DNA of 38,484 nt from an uncultured Oscillospiraceae bacterium (GTDB lineage Bacteria > Bacillota > Clostridia > Oscillospirales > Acutalibacteraceae), in contig CAJKBW010000019.1 in the NCBI GenBank assembly GCA_905198295.1, positions 1 to 38,484 on the forward strand. Reading direction: 5' to 3'. Of this stretch, positions 7,549 to 17,559 are shown piece after piece. Under the pieces are notes generated by a model. That model was not told the DNA's origin. It ran no database searches and worked only from the letters and a program-made list of their open reading frames with translations. Made by a program: the position numbers and the translations under genes. Position 1 is the stretch's first letter. The number at the start of each line of letters is the position of its first letter.

Positions 7549-8544
7549 ATGGCAAAAATCTACTACCAGAACGACTGCAATCTCAGCGTACTCAAGGACA
7601 AAACCGTTGCGATTATCGGCTACGGCTCCCAGGGTCACGCCCATGCGCTCAACCTGCATGAAAGCGGCGTCAATGTGATCGTCGGCCTCTACAACGGCTC
7701 CAAGAGCTGGGCGAAGGCTGAAGCGGCCGGCCTGAAGGTCATGACCGCTGCGGATGCGGCGAAGGCTGCAGACGTCATCATGATCCTGATCAACGACGAG
7801 AAGCAGGCCGACATGTACAAGAAGGACATTGAGCCGAATCTCACTGCTGGCAAGGCTCTGGCCTTTGCACACGGCTTCTCGATCCATTTCGGTCAGATCG
7901 TACCGCCGGCAGATGTCGACGTGTTCATGATCGCGCCGAAGGGTCCGGGCCACACGGTGCGCAGCGAGTATGTTGAGGGTAAGGGTGTTCCCTGCCTCGT
8001 GGCGATTCACCAAGACGCGACCGGCCGCGCACTGGATGTTGCTCTTGCCTATGCGGCCGGAATCGGCGGCGCCCGCGCCGGCGTGCTGGAAACCACCTTC
8101 AAGACCGAGACCGAAACCGATCTGTTCGGCGAACAGGCGGTCCTGTGCGGCGGCGTCACCGCGCTGATGCAGGCCGGTTTTGAGACGCTGGTGGAGGCTG
8201 GATACGATCCCCGCAACGCCTATTTCGAGTGCATCCACGAGATGAAGCTGATTGTCGATCTGATCTACAAGGGCGGCTTCTCGATGATGCGGTATTCCAT
8301 CTCCGACACCGCCGAATTCGGCGATTACGAGACCGGCAAGCGTCTGATCACCGACGAAACCAAGAAGGAAATGAAGAAGATCCTGCACGAGATCCAGGAC
8401 GGCACCTTCGCTTCCAAGTGGATCAACGAAAACAAGGTCAATCGTCCGCATTTCAACGCCTGCCGCCGCATGGCTGCCGAGCATCAGCTCGAATCGGTCG
8501 GCAAGGAACTGCGCAAGCTGTACAGCTGGAACGAGGAGAAATAA
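7549..8544 (+). CDS. ilvC: Ketol-acid reductoisomerase, class I
   Basis: 331 residues, the usual short class I length. Isomerises and reduces acetolactate or acetohydroxybutyrate with NAD(P)H and Mg2+. The Rossmann motif GYGSQG is at 24-29. Catalytic and metal residues fall at His108, Lys131, Asp191, Glu195, Glu227, Glu231 and Ser252. The cofactor-selecting loop reads GLYNGSKS (46-53), with Tyr48 where many NADPH enzymes have Arg. The start is ATG at 7549, 8 bases after AGGAGG. It is the last gene of ilvBNC; ilvD and the leu genes are not in this window. Confidence 0.96.
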   Translation: MAKIYYQNDCNLSVLKDKTVAIIGYGSQGHAHALNLHESGVNVIVGLYNGSKSWAKAEAAGLKVMTAADAAKAADVIMILINDEKQADMYKKDIEPNLTAGKALAFAHGFSIHFGQIVPPADVDVFMIAPKGPGHTVRSEYVEGKGVPCLVAIHQDATGRALDVALAYAAGIGGARAGVLETTFKTETETDLFGEQAVLCGGVTALMQAGFETLVEAGYDPRNAYFECIHEMKLIVDLIYKGGFSMMRYSISDTAEFGDYETGKRLITDETKKEMKKILHEIQDGTFASKWINENKVNRPHFNACRRMAAEHQLESVGKELRKLYSWNEEK

Positions 8545-8559
8545 GTTCACTGCTGTCAA

Positions 8560-8593
8560 CACCCCGTATGCCATATGGCATACGGGGTGTTTT
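8560..8593 (+). terminator. Terminator of ilvBNC
   Basis: A perfect 13-bp stem (8560-8572 with 8577-8589) and ATAT loop followed by TTTT. Confidence 0.9.
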
Positions 8594-8743
8594 CTGTGTT
8601 TCTATAATTTGTTTTACGACTGTTTCTCTGCCAGATGAATGTCCGTCCAGTCCGAGAAGTGTGTTGATCTATCGTTATCCCCTATCTTGACAGCTGTGCC
8701 TTATTTCAACGTCAACTTAAATCCGCTTTGTCTTTTAAAGATA

Positions 8744-8777
8744 AAAACCTACCCCGCGCATGTAGCGCGGGGTAGGT
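8744..8777 (-). terminator. Terminator of groESL
   Basis: A 12-bp GC-rich stem (8747-8758 with 8766-8777), followed on the minus strand by a U-run complementary to AAAA at 8743-8747, 20 bp past the groEL stop. Confidence 0.9.
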
Positions 8778-8796
8778 CATTTCCCGGGTTATGGGA

Positions 8797-10428
<1,632 letters not shown>

Positions 10429-10463
10429 GATATCTTCCTCCTACCTTTTCGTTCGACTCGGCC

Positions 10464-10748
10464 TTATTCCACAACCGCGAGGATATCGCTCTGACGGACG
10501 ATGGTGTATTCCTCGCCGTCAACCTTAACCTCGGTGCCGGAATATTTGCTGGTGATTACCTTATCGCCGGTCTTGACGTACATGGTGACATCCTTGCCTT
10601 CCACGTTGCCGCCGGGACCCACTGCGATAACCTCTGCCACCTGCGGCTTCTCCTTTGCCGAACCGGCCAGGATAATACCGCTCTTGGTGGTCTCTTCCGC
10701 TTCCACCATTTTCAGAACCACACGGTCTGCCAAGGGTTTGATCGTCAT
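10464..10748 (-). CDS. groES: Co-chaperonin GroES (Hsp10)
   Basis: 94 residues, the normal size. Forms the heptameric lid of the GroEL chamber. It begins MTIKPLADRVV and contains the mobile-loop segment EETTKSGIILAGSAKEKPQ (about 18-36) and the VGPGG turn near residue 44. AAGGAGG lies 9 bases before the ATG. It is the first gene of the operon, downstream of a CIRCE element and promoter. Confidence 0.97.
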   Translation of the reverse strand: MTIKPLADRVVLKMVEAEETTKSGIILAGSAKEKPQVAEVIAVGPGGNVEGKDVTMYVKTGDKVITSKYSGTEVKVDGEEYTIVRQSDILAVVE

Positions 10749-10781
10749 AAGAAACTTCCTCCTTAAACAGGTTTGTCAAAT

Positions 10782-10808
10782 TTGGCACTCATTTCTTTTG
10801 AGTGCTAA
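10782..10808 (-). promoter_or_regulatory. CIRCE operator (HrcA binding site)
   Basis: A 9-9-9 dyad: TTGGCACTC (10782-10790), a 9-base spacer, and GAGTGCTAA (10800-10808), with one mismatch to the canonical TTAGCACTC half. It lies between the groES promoter and start codon, where HrcA represses transcription without heat stress. hrcA is not in the window. Confidence 0.95.
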
Positions 10809-10819
10809 CTTTATTTACT

Positions 10820-10847
10820 ATTTTAGCTTCACTGCCGGAAAAATCAA
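10820..10847 (-). promoter_or_regulatory. Promoter of groESL
   Basis: On the minus strand TTGATT (10842-10847) and TAAAAT (10820-10825) are 16 bp apart, placing the transcription start just before or within CIRCE. Confidence 0.75.
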
Positions 10848-10874
10848 GAGGAAAATGGAAATTTCACAATTTCT

Positions 10875-11822
10875 TTACAAACAGGCGGCCGGCTGTCCGG
10901 CGCCGGCGTATTCCGGGAGTGCGGCGCCTTTCGGCACAACAAACCGCACAGCGCCGGGCATCACCGAAAAAACAGCCTCACGGGTGAGAAAACATTCACC
11001 ATCCGCCGTAGCGACAGCCGGCTGAGCCGCCCGTACCCGCATGCGGCGGCCGCGCGCATGCACGCAGACCGGCAGCGTCAAATGCTCACCGGCCTTATAT
11101 TTTTTCAGAAAACCAGGGATTTTGACACGGGGCATCGCCCGAATCAGGAGGAAATCCAGAAGACCGTCTGCGGGAGACGCCATCGGTGCGCCGCGGTATC
11201 CGCCGCCATAATACTGGCCATTCGCAGCCAGCGCGAAAAAGAAACGGCCGGTTTCCACCTGCTCACTGCCGTCCTCCAGCTCCATCGTCACCTCCAGATC
11301 GCAGCCGATCCGGTGCAGAAAACAATCCACAATCGCCAGGTTATAAGCCATCGGACCGCTGACCAGCGGCAGATGTTTATAGCGGGTCATCTTATAGGCG
11401 ACAGCCGCATCCATCCCCAGCGCACACAGACCAACTGCCGGTTTTCCTCCGCAGTCTATGCCGTCGATCGGTACAGCGCGTCCGGCCGCCTGCGCGGAGA
11501 GGTTGAGAAAATTATCGGCACCGCGAAAAATCCGGACAAAATCATTGGCCGAACCGCACGGCACACAGGCTACCTCGGCGTTCTCACACCCCTGGGCACC
11601 GGCTGCGACCTCATTGAGTGTGCCATCCCCGCCGCAGGCGTAAAACCGCACAGGATTTCCCTGCATGGCCCGGCTGCGAACGAGTGCTATAGCCTCTCCG
11701 GGCGCATCGGTGACGCAAATGTCCACATCCTGACCGGCAAAGACTGCATCAATCTGCTCGCGCAGACGAAGTGCGGGCGCGCCCTTTCCGGCGGCGGGAT
11801 TCAGAATAAACACCTGCTTCAT
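10875..11822 (-). CDS. Diacylglycerol kinase-family lipid kinase
   Basis: 315 residues. Shows the DAGK/YegS/LCB5 signatures in order: NPAAGKG (8-14), GGDGTLNE (64-71) and GSANDF (90-95), then the beta-rich C-terminal domain. These soluble enzymes phosphorylate diacylglycerol or related lipids at the membrane face, recycling lipid from lipoteichoic acid turnover; the exact lipid is unknown here. The start is ATG at 11822, 8 bases after GAGGGG; an in-frame ATG at 11828 is only 2 bases from that site. It lies 57 bp downstream of the RNA methyltransferase gene, probably on one transcript. No clear terminator was found after it. Confidence 0.88.
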   Translation of the reverse strand: MKQVFILNPAAGKGAPALRLREQIDAVFAGQDVDICVTDAPGEAIALVRSRAMQGNPVRFYACGGDGTLNEVAAGAQGCENAEVACVPCGSANDFVRIFRGADNFLNLSAQAAGRAVPIDGIDCGGKPAVGLCALGMDAAVAYKMTRYKHLPLVSGPMAYNLAIVDCFLHRIGCDLEVTMELEDGSEQVETGRFFFALAANGQYYGGGYRGAPMASPADGLLDFLLIRAMPRVKIPGFLKKYKAGEHLTLPVCVHARGRRMRVRAAQPAVATADGECFLTREAVFSVMPGAVRFVVPKGAALPEYAGAGQPAACL

Positions 11823-11879
11823 CCGCATATCCCCTCTTCACAGACAGGTCCCTCCTGTCCTATCCGTTTCCCCTGCTCA

Positions 11880-12998
11880 TCACTTGAAATACATATACAG
11901 CTGGCATTTCAGCATACCGTTATACAGCTTGCGGCGCTTATCCGCGGGACGGCCGAACAGGGTTTCAAACTCCTCATGCGGGCTGATGATCGCATAGCTG
12001 AAGCCCGGTTTCCGTGCAAACACCCGGCCCATTTCCCGGATGATCTGCTCTGCCGCTTTAACATCAAGCAGCCGTTCGCCGTACGGCGGATTGCACAGTA
12101 CCAGTCCGGAATCCCCCTGAGGACGAAAAACCTTCAGGTCCGCCACCTGCGCGGAAATGCGGTCCCCAACGCCGGCTGCACGGGCATTGAGCTCGGTCAG
12201 CTGCACGCACGCCGGATCAATATCCCCGCCCAGCCCGCGAAAGCGGCAGTCCGGCCGTTCCAGTTCTTTAGCGCGGCGGCGTTCCTCTGTCCAGGCAGCT
12301 TTCGGTACGGCATCCCATTCCATCGCCGCAAAACGGCGGCGGATACCGGGTGCGATCCGCTTTGCGGCAAGCGCCGCTTCAATCAACAGCGTGCCGGAAC
12401 CGCAGCAGGGATCGATCACCTGCTCGGCAAAGCGCGCTTTGGTCAGATCCGCAATCGCCGCGGCGAGCGTTTCCTTAATCGGCGCCCCGCCCGCCTGCGG
12501 ACGATAACCCCGCTTATGCAGACCGGGACCGCTGGTATCCAGCAGCAGTGTTGCTTCGTCCCGCAGCAGAGTAAACTGAATCTGCACCTTACAGCCGGTT
12601 TCCTCAAACCACTGGATACCATACACGCCTTTCAGACGTTCAACTACCGCTTTTTTCACGATGGACTGGCAGTCCGGGACGCTGTGCAGCGCGGAATTCA
12701 GTGACCAGCCCTTGACCGGAAAAGCATTCCGGCCGCCGATAAAACGTTCCCAGGGCAGCGCCCTTACCCCCTCGAACAGCTCGTCAAAGGTTCTTGCCGG
12801 AAACGAGCCCATCCAGATCTGAATTCGTTCCGCATAACGGGATTGTATGTTTGCGCGCGCCAGCATGGCCATATCTCCCGAAAACAGCACACGGCCGTTC
12901 TCCGGCCGAACCTCCTGCGCTCCCATCCGGCGCAGCTCATCGCCGAGTATTCCCTCGATGCCGAACAGGCAGGGGGCACAAAACTGCAGTTTTTCCAT
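11880..12998 (-). CDS. THUMP-domain class I SAM-dependent rRNA methyltransferase
   Basis: 372 residues. A ferredoxin-like/THUMP RNA-binding half (about 1-160) is followed by a UPF0020 N2-guanine methyltransferase domain with the SAM-binding DPCCGSGT (196-203) and the catalytic NPPYGER (303-309). The length and layout match Bacillus YpsC and the N-terminal half of E. coli RlmL, which make m2G in 23S rRNA. The substrate is inferred only. The ribosome site AAAGGA lies 11 bases before the ATG. The hpf terminator upstream implies a separate promoter, which I could not identify. Confidence 0.9.
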   Translation of the reverse strand: MEKLQFCAPCLFGIEGILGDELRRMGAQEVRPENGRVLFSGDMAMLARANIQSRYAERIQIWMGSFPARTFDELFEGVRALPWERFIGGRNAFPVKGWSLNSALHSVPDCQSIVKKAVVERLKGVYGIQWFEETGCKVQIQFTLLRDEATLLLDTSGPGLHKRGYRPQAGGAPIKETLAAAIADLTKARFAEQVIDPCCGSGTLLIEAALAAKRIAPGIRRRFAAMEWDAVPKAAWTEERRRAKELERPDCRFRGLGGDIDPACVQLTELNARAAGVGDRISAQVADLKVFRPQGDSGLVLCNPPYGERLLDVKAAEQIIREMGRVFARKPGFSYAIISPHEEFETLFGRPADKRRKLYNGMLKCQLYMYFK

Positions 12999-13068
12999 CC
13001 TCTATTCTTTCCTTTCCCACGCAGAACCGTCGGTGTCCGCGCGTGAACGCAACGGCCTCTCTGCGCAA

Positions 13069-13100
13069 AACAGCCGCGGCCGGTAAATGCCGGCCGCGGC
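13069..13100 (-). terminator. Terminator of hpf
   Basis: An 11-bp, almost pure G/C stem (13073-13083 with 13090-13100) with a 6-base loop is followed on the minus strand by TGTTTTG. Confidence 0.8.
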
Positions 13101-13117
13101 CGCCTGATTCCTTTTGG

Positions 13118-13645
13118 TTATTCTTCCGGATTCGGTTCGAGCAGGCCGTAATCGCCGTTCTTCCGGCGATACACCACATTGATTTCTCCCGAATCCATAT
13201 TGCGGAACATATAAAACTGATGCCCGGTCAGATTCATCTGCAAAATGGCCTCCTCCACATCCAGAGGCTTGACCGGGAAAGATTTGGAACGCACAATACG
13301 ATAGGTTTCGCTTTCCTCCGCCTCCGGCTCGATACTGTCGACAAATGCCCCACTGCGCAGCCGCTTCTCCAGCCGCGTCTTATTTTTACGAATCTGCCGC
13401 AGCAGAATATCCACGAGCCGGTCGACCGCTTCATTCATATCTTCAGCCGCTTCTTCCGCACGGAACACCATACCGCTGCAGCGGATGGTGACCTCTACGC
13501 GGTGCAGATCGCGCTCCGCTGTCACGGTAACGTCCGCCGCCGCATCGGTATCAAAGAATTTATCCAGCTTGCTGAGTTTGGTTTCCGTCCGCTCGACAAA
13601 CGTCGGACGCAGCGTTACCTTTCGGCCGGTCATAGTGATTTTCAT
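13118..13645 (-). CDS. hpf: Long-form ribosome hibernation promoting factor
   Basis: 175 residues from ATG at 13645. The N-terminal HPF/RaiA domain (1-~100, MKITMTGRKVTLRPTFVE...) binds the 30S decoding region. The C-terminal domain (~118-170, containing VRSKSFPVKPLDVEEAILQM) dimerises and pairs two 70S ribosomes into 100S. This is the Gram-positive long form. The start follows AGGCGGGAG; an in-frame upstream ATG at 13699 lacks the conserved N-terminus. A minus-strand TATACT (13704-13709) is a likely -10 but the -35 is poor, so an alternative sigma factor or activator may be involved. Confidence 0.93.
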   Translation of the reverse strand: MKITMTGRKVTLRPTFVERTETKLSKLDKFFDTDAAADVTVTAERDLHRVEVTIRCSGMVFRAEEAAEDMNEAVDRLVDILLRQIRKNKTRLEKRLRSGAFVDSIEPEAEESETYRIVRSKSFPVKPLDVEEAILQMNLTGHQFYMFRNMDSGEINVVYRRKNGDYGLLEPNPEE

Positions 13646-13769
13646 AAAGACTCCCGCCTTTCGCCTTGATTTTGGACCATTGGTGATGTTTACCACCACC
13701 TATAGTATAGCAAAATCTCACGAAAGAATAAAGAACCAAATGAAAATATTTTGTGAATGATGCGATGGA

Positions 13770-14612
13770 TTACAGCACAGCAGAAGCATGGCGCGTGACA
13801 TGGCATCCCACATTGACCGCTACCGGCAGGCCGGCAATATGCGTCGGATAGGTCTCGATCGATACGCCGAGCGCCGTGGTGACACCACCGAATCCCTGCG
13901 GGCCGACGCCAAGTGCGTTAACAGCCGTTAATGCGTCACGCTCCATCTGCGCATAATAGGCATCCGGATGCGGCTGATCCAGCGGACGGCACAATGCCCG
14001 TTTGGCCAGAAGGGCGCACATCTCAAAATCGCCTCCGATGCCGACGCCAAGCACCATCGGCGGACAGGGATTACTGCCCGCCTTCTGTGCGGCATCGCAG
14101 ATACACGCGATAACCTTCTCCCGATCGGCGGCCGGGGTGAGCATATAGATCCGGCTCATGTTTTCGCTGCCGAACCCTTTGGGAGCAACCATAATCTCCA
14201 GCCGATCCCCTGCTGTCAGCGTCAAATGCAGCACTGCCGGCGTATTATCCCCGGTGTTCACCCGGCGAAGGGGATCCCCCACCACCGAACAGCGCAGCCT
14301 GCCGTCGAGATAACCGCGGGATACCCCGCGGTTGACCGCTTCTTCCAGCAGGCCGCCGGTGATGTGCACCTCCTGTCCCAGACGGACAAAGACCACCGCC
14401 ATGCCGGTATCCTGACAGACCGGCAGCTTCATGGCCTCGGCCGCATCGATATTGTCCAGCAGATCCTGCATAATGTTCTGCGCCAGCGGCTGCGTTTCCT
14501 GCCGATGTGCTTCTTCCACACGCCGGCAGATATCCGCCGGCAGATGCCGGTTGGCCTGTATGCAGAGTTCCCGCACTTTATCCTCAATCGCTTTTGCCGA
14601 AATCTCTCTCAT
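13770..14612 (-). CDS. Fe-S class I fumarate hydratase, alpha subunit
   Basis: 280 residues. Matches the alpha (N-terminal) half of oxygen-sensitive class I fumarase and L(+)-tartrate dehydratase, with three cluster cysteines: C66 in PVCQDTGM, C183 in SNPCPP and C270 in NVGCHVTRHA. It hydrates fumarate to malate (or dehydrates tartrate) only with the beta subunit, which normally follows directly. Here the next gene is hpf on the same strand and no beta subunit is in the window. It lies 12 bp after an amidohydrolase gene. The start is ATG at 14612, 9 bases after AAGGA; an ATG two codons upstream is too close to that site. Fumarase and tartrate dehydratase cannot be told apart by eye. Confidence 0.85.
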   Translation of the reverse strand: MREISAKAIEDKVRELCIQANRHLPADICRRVEEAHRQETQPLAQNIMQDLLDNIDAAEAMKLPVCQDTGMAVVFVRLGQEVHITGGLLEEAVNRGVSRGYLDGRLRCSVVGDPLRRVNTGDNTPAVLHLTLTAGDRLEIMVAPKGFGSENMSRIYMLTPAADREKVIACICDAAQKAGSNPCPPMVLGVGIGGDFEMCALLAKRALCRPLDQPHPDAYYAQMERDALTAVNALGVGPQGFGGVTTALGVSIETYPTHIAGLPVAVNVGCHVTRHASAVL

Positions 14613-14624
14613 TTTCATCCATCC

Positions 14625-15791
14625 TTATTCTTCCTGCAGAATCCATTTTCCGCCGATCATCACCGCGGTCGGTTTTGCCGCTACTGTCAGCGGATCTTCC
14701 CGGAACAGCACCAGGTCGGCATCCTTGCCCGGCGTAATGGAACCCACCCGGTCGTCGATACCGCAGATACGCGCCGGCACAAGGGTGACCGCCCGCAGTG
14801 CCGCTTCATACGGCAGGCCTTCCCTCACCGCAAGCCCTGCACAAAGCGGCAGGTATTGTTCCGGAATCACCGGATGGTCGGTGATGATCGCCGTTTCCAC
14901 GCCAGCAGCGTACAGCTTCGCAGGTGAGGCCGGCGTCAGATCCCGCAGTTCAGGTTTTGAGCGGTCACAAAGCAGCGGACCGCTGAGCACCCGCACGCCG
15001 TCCTGCGCAAGCAGGTCTGCCGCCACATGCCCCTGCGTACCGTGGACGATCACATAGTTGAGCGAAAATTCCCTCGCAATGCGCTGCGCGGTAAAGATAT
15101 CGTCCAGCCGGTGCGCATGAAAATGCACCGGCAGCTCTCCCCGCAGAACCGGCAGCAGCGCCTCACATTTGATATCGTATTCCGGTTCGTCGGCATCCTC
15201 ATCCTCCTGCGCCCGCTGTTTATCCCGTGCATACCGCACCGCACAGGCGAGCTGTTCCCGAATGATGGCGGCGGTCGCCATTCGGGTGACGGGTGTCTGC
15301 CCTTTGCCGTGATATACCGTCTTCGGATTCTCCCCCAGCGCCATCTTCATCGCCACCGGCGCACGAAGAAGCATCTCCTCGATCCGCCGACCGGCGGTTT
15401 TCACGGCGCATAGTTGTCCGCCGATTGGATTTGCACTGCCCGGTCCGGTGATCACCGTAGTTACACCGGCCCGTGCCGCTTCGGTAAAGCAGCGGTCGAG
15501 CGGATTGATCGCATCGATCGCACGCAGGTGCGGCGTGGACGGATCGGTGTCCTCGTTGCCGTCGTCCCCTTCAAACCCGAGGCCGTCCTCCCACATACCC
15601 ATATGGGTATGGGCATCAACAAAGCCGGGCAGCAGCAGCGCGCCAGCGGCATCCAGTATATCTTTTTCATCCGTCTGCCCCGCCGACGTCATCGGGCCGA
15701 GCGCTGCAATGCGGCCGCCGGCGATATCCACATAGCCATCCTCAATGACCGGGGCGTCCATCGGCATAATCTTAGCATGTATAATGCGCAC
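14625..15791 (-). CDS. Metal-dependent amidohydrolase (imidazolonepropionase-like)
   Basis: 388 residues from a GTG at 15791, 8 bases after AAAGGAG. Amidohydrolase-superfamily metal sites are visible: HxH in DAHTHMG (H61, H63), VHFHAH (223-227), VHG (H250) and ITDHP (D305). The C-terminal part ends with the usual GSITPGKDADLVL strand. The superfamily hydrolyses C-N bonds in purines, hydantoins, imidazolones and similar rings; the substrate is not evident. The HutI-like look is not backed by any hut neighbours. It sits upstream of the fumarase alpha gene in a two-gene unit. An acidic stretch EDEDADEPEYD (about 196-206) is unusual and may be a surface loop. Confidence 0.83.
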   Translation of the reverse strand: MRIIHAKIMPMDAPVIEDGYVDIAGGRIAALGPMTSAGQTDEKDILDAAGALLLPGFVDAHTHMGMWEDGLGFEGDDGNEDTDPSTPHLRAIDAINPLDRCFTEAARAGVTTVITGPGSANPIGGQLCAVKTAGRRIEEMLLRAPVAMKMALGENPKTVYHGKGQTPVTRMATAAIIREQLACAVRYARDKQRAQEDEDADEPEYDIKCEALLPVLRGELPVHFHAHRLDDIFTAQRIAREFSLNYVIVHGTQGHVAADLLAQDGVRVLSGPLLCDRSKPELRDLTPASPAKLYAAGVETAIITDHPVIPEQYLPLCAGLAVREGLPYEAALRAVTLVPARICGIDDRVGSITPGKDADLVLFREDPLTVAAKPTAVMIGGKWILQEE

Positions 15792-15813
15792 GGGCAAAAC
15801 TCCTTTCGCGCGT

Positions 15814-15844
15814 AACAAAAGGGCAGCATTTCCTGCCGCCCTTT
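15814..15844 (-). terminator. Terminator of the yabP-divIC-S1 operon
   Basis: A 7-bp stem (15818-15824 with 15838-15844) with a small inner helix and bulge, followed on the minus strand by TTTTGTT; 16 bp past the S1 gene stop. Confidence 0.6.
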
Positions 15845-15859
15845 CGCCTCTACATCATC

Positions 15860-16303
15860 TTACCGGGAACCGCCGCGGCGGGAAAATCCGCCGCCGCCGT
15901 GCTTGCCGTCCACCGAACGTTTCAGGTCGGACATCTTTTCGTCGCTGGCCTGCTTGAACTTGGACATCATATCCTCGAAGCTGCCGGAGGTATTGCGCGA
16001 AGACTGCCACTCAAACCCGCCGGGACGGCCGGGTGAAACGGCACGCGGACGAGGACCACGTGGTGCTGGCGGCAGCGCCTTCTTCATCGACAGGCTCACC
16101 TTGCCGTCATCGCCGATGCTCAGAATCTTCACCTTAACCGTCTGGTTTTCGGTGACAAAATCCCGAATTTCCTTGACGTAGGTCGGCGCCACCTCCGAGA
16201 TATGCACCATCCCGGTCTTGCCGTCCGGCAGTTCTACAAACGCTCCGAACTTTGTGATACCTGTGACCTTACCCTCTACAACCGAACCAACTTCCAACTG
16301 CAT
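15860..16303 (-). CDS. S1 RNA-binding domain protein (YabR-like)
   Basis: 147 residues. One S1/OB-fold domain occupies residues 3-73 (GSVVEGKVTGITKFGAFVEL..., then VKILSIGDDGKVSLSMK). A Pro/Arg-rich linker and a Gly/Arg/Ser tail, GGGGFSRRGGSR, suggest extra RNA contacts. Bacillus YabR/GSP13-type proteins bind RNA or ribosomes, with unclear roles. It is the last gene of yabP-yabQ-divIC-S1, the same order as in Bacillus. The ribosome site AGGGGG lies some 13 bases upstream. Confidence 0.85.
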   Translation of the reverse strand: MQLEVGSVVEGKVTGITKFGAFVELPDGKTGMVHISEVAPTYVKEIRDFVTENQTVKVKILSIGDDGKVSLSMKKALPPAPRGPRPRAVSPGRPGGFEWQSSRNTSGSFEDMMSKFKQASDEKMSDLKRSVDGKHGGGGFSRRGGSR

Positions 16304-16345
16304 ATTCGCCTGTTTTCCCCCTAATTTCTTTCAATACAACCGGCT

Positions 16346-16627
16346 TTATTTGCCGGGTACTTCCTGCATAACGATCTCACCGGGTTTGACCATGTTCTGG
16401 TCCCGTGCTTCCTGCTCAATGTATTCATCCGGATTTTCGAGCTTGCTTTTCAAATCACCATTGAGCTGCTGCTGCAAAAGGATGTTCTCCTGTACGGCGT
16501 CAAGCTGCTTTTGCTTGTTGCCGATATCCATCTGCAGCTGCACGAGGGTGATAATCACATATAAGGAGAAAGCCAGAAGCGCGATCCGCAGAAAAATACT
16601 TTTCTTTTTCTTTTTCACGGCCTTCAT
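16346..16627 (-). CDS. divIC: Septum formation initiator (DivIC/FtsB-like)
   Basis: 93 residues. Short Lys-rich cytoplasmic N-terminus, one membrane segment (about 10-31) and an extracytoplasmic Gln/Leu-rich coiled coil (about 32-65): the FtsB/DivIC layout. The C-terminal NPDEYIEQEARDQNMVKPGE is typical. The protein acts in the divisome with FtsL and DivIB. The ATG overlaps the yabQ stop by 4 bases (ATGA), so translation is coupled. The yabPQ-divIC order supports the name. Confidence 0.88.
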   Translation of the reverse strand: MKAVKKKKKSIFLRIALLAFSLYVIITLVQLQMDIGNKQKQLDAVQENILLQQQLNGDLKSKLENPDEYIEQEARDQNMVKPGEIVMQEVPGK

Positions 16628-17181
16628 CTCAGCTCTGAATTCCCTTCTGTATGTCCCACGGCGGCCGATCCCGCCTGCTTCAGCTTACTTACTTTATGAT
16701 TATACAATACGGAGCCAACGCGTTTCAAGCCCTTTTTGAAAAAAAGTATGCCTTTTTCGCCCATTTTTCGGAATTTTCCCGCCAAAAACGCTGCCGGACG
16801 CCGCAGAAGGCGGCCAATCGTCCGGAATGGCCAGAAAATCACCCACCACAGGCCGTGCCACAGCCGAAGAATCAAAGCACACACCCGTTCGGCACAAGCA
16901 ACAACCACCCGGCCGATCGTAAAATAATAGGCAAAAAAACCGATCAGTTCTCCGACAAAGATATACCAGCGCAGGGCGCCTCCGGTAACAATCAGCGCCA
17001 AGATAAAGGTAAACACCGCTGTCGTGGAAAAAAACAGCAGATCCTGAAAAAATATGCTGCGCTTTCCCGGGCGCATAACCAGCCGAATCACCCGAAACAC
17101 ATCGTAATAAACGCCCAGGCAAAACCCGAAGCCACAGGACAAAAACAGATTATACAGCTGCGTTTCATTCGTCCATCCCAT
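16624..17181 (-). CDS. yabQ: Spore cortex biosynthesis protein YabQ
   Basis: 185 residues. Several membrane segments in the first ~120 residues (near 10-30, 45-65, 72-92, 105-120) precede a basic C-terminal tail. The opening NETQLYNLFLSCGFGFCLGVYYDVFR fits YabQ, an integral outer-forespore-membrane protein needed for cortex synthesis. It lies 12 bp after yabP with AAAGGCGG as ribosome site and overlaps divIC. It is one of the two genes here that indicate endospore formation. Confidence 0.9.
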   Translation of the reverse strand: MGWTNETQLYNLFLSCGFGFCLGVYYDVFRVIRLVMRPGKRSIFFQDLLFFSTTAVFTFILALIVTGGALRWYIFVGELIGFFAYYFTIGRVVVACAERVCALILRLWHGLWWVIFWPFRTIGRLLRRPAAFLAGKFRKMGEKGILFFKKGLKRVGSVLYNHKVSKLKQAGSAAVGHTEGNSELR

Positions 17182-17193
17182 TTTCCGCCGCCT

Positions 17194-17526
17194 TTACTTA
17201 AACAGCCGTCCGAAAAAGCCGCCGGAACGCGAATGCACTTCGGCATAGGTCAGCGATTCAATACTGCCTTCGAGCGTCAGCTCGCCGGTTTCCACATTGA
17301 GGCGGTTGATATGCAGGCCTTCCCCTTTTACGGTCAGCTCACCCATGTCGGTATACACTACCACCGTCATTTCGTCAAAACTGTCCACATCCGATACGCC
17401 GGACACGGTCAGTGCATGGCGATCCTCCAGAATCAGCTGATGGGGCATCTGCAGCCCCTTTTTTTCCTCCATCATCCATTGATCCACCCTTTCGCCCATA
17501 CCGGGAGGTTTTGGCTCCATCACCAT
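17194..17526 (-). CDS. yabP: Sporulation protein YabP
   Basis: 110 residues. The core HQLILEDRHALTVSGVSDVDSFDEMTVVVYTDMGELTVKG is the YabP family pattern, related to YqfC: a small beta-rich protein acting in the mother cell in spore cortex formation. It is the first gene of yabP-yabQ-divIC-S1. The start is uncertain; GTG/ATG choices at codons 1-3 and an ATG at codon 10 all have poor ribosome sites. A sigma-E-like promoter is seen 34 bp upstream. rqcP (yabO), which precedes yabP in Bacillus, is absent. Confidence 0.88.
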   Translation of the reverse strand: MVMEPKPPGMGERVDQWMMEEKKGLQMPHQLILEDRHALTVSGVSDVDSFDEMTVVVYTDMGELTVKGEGLHINRLNVETGELTLEGSIESLTYAEVHSRSGGFFGRLFK

Positions 17527-17559
17527 TGTCCGACGCTCACGGCACCTTCCCGCTGTTCC

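Noticed and set aside
11058..12704. A 548-codon plus-strand frame across the lipid kinase and THUMP genes.
   Set aside because: It spans two real genes and their gap on the other strand, with no promoter, ribosome site or domain.
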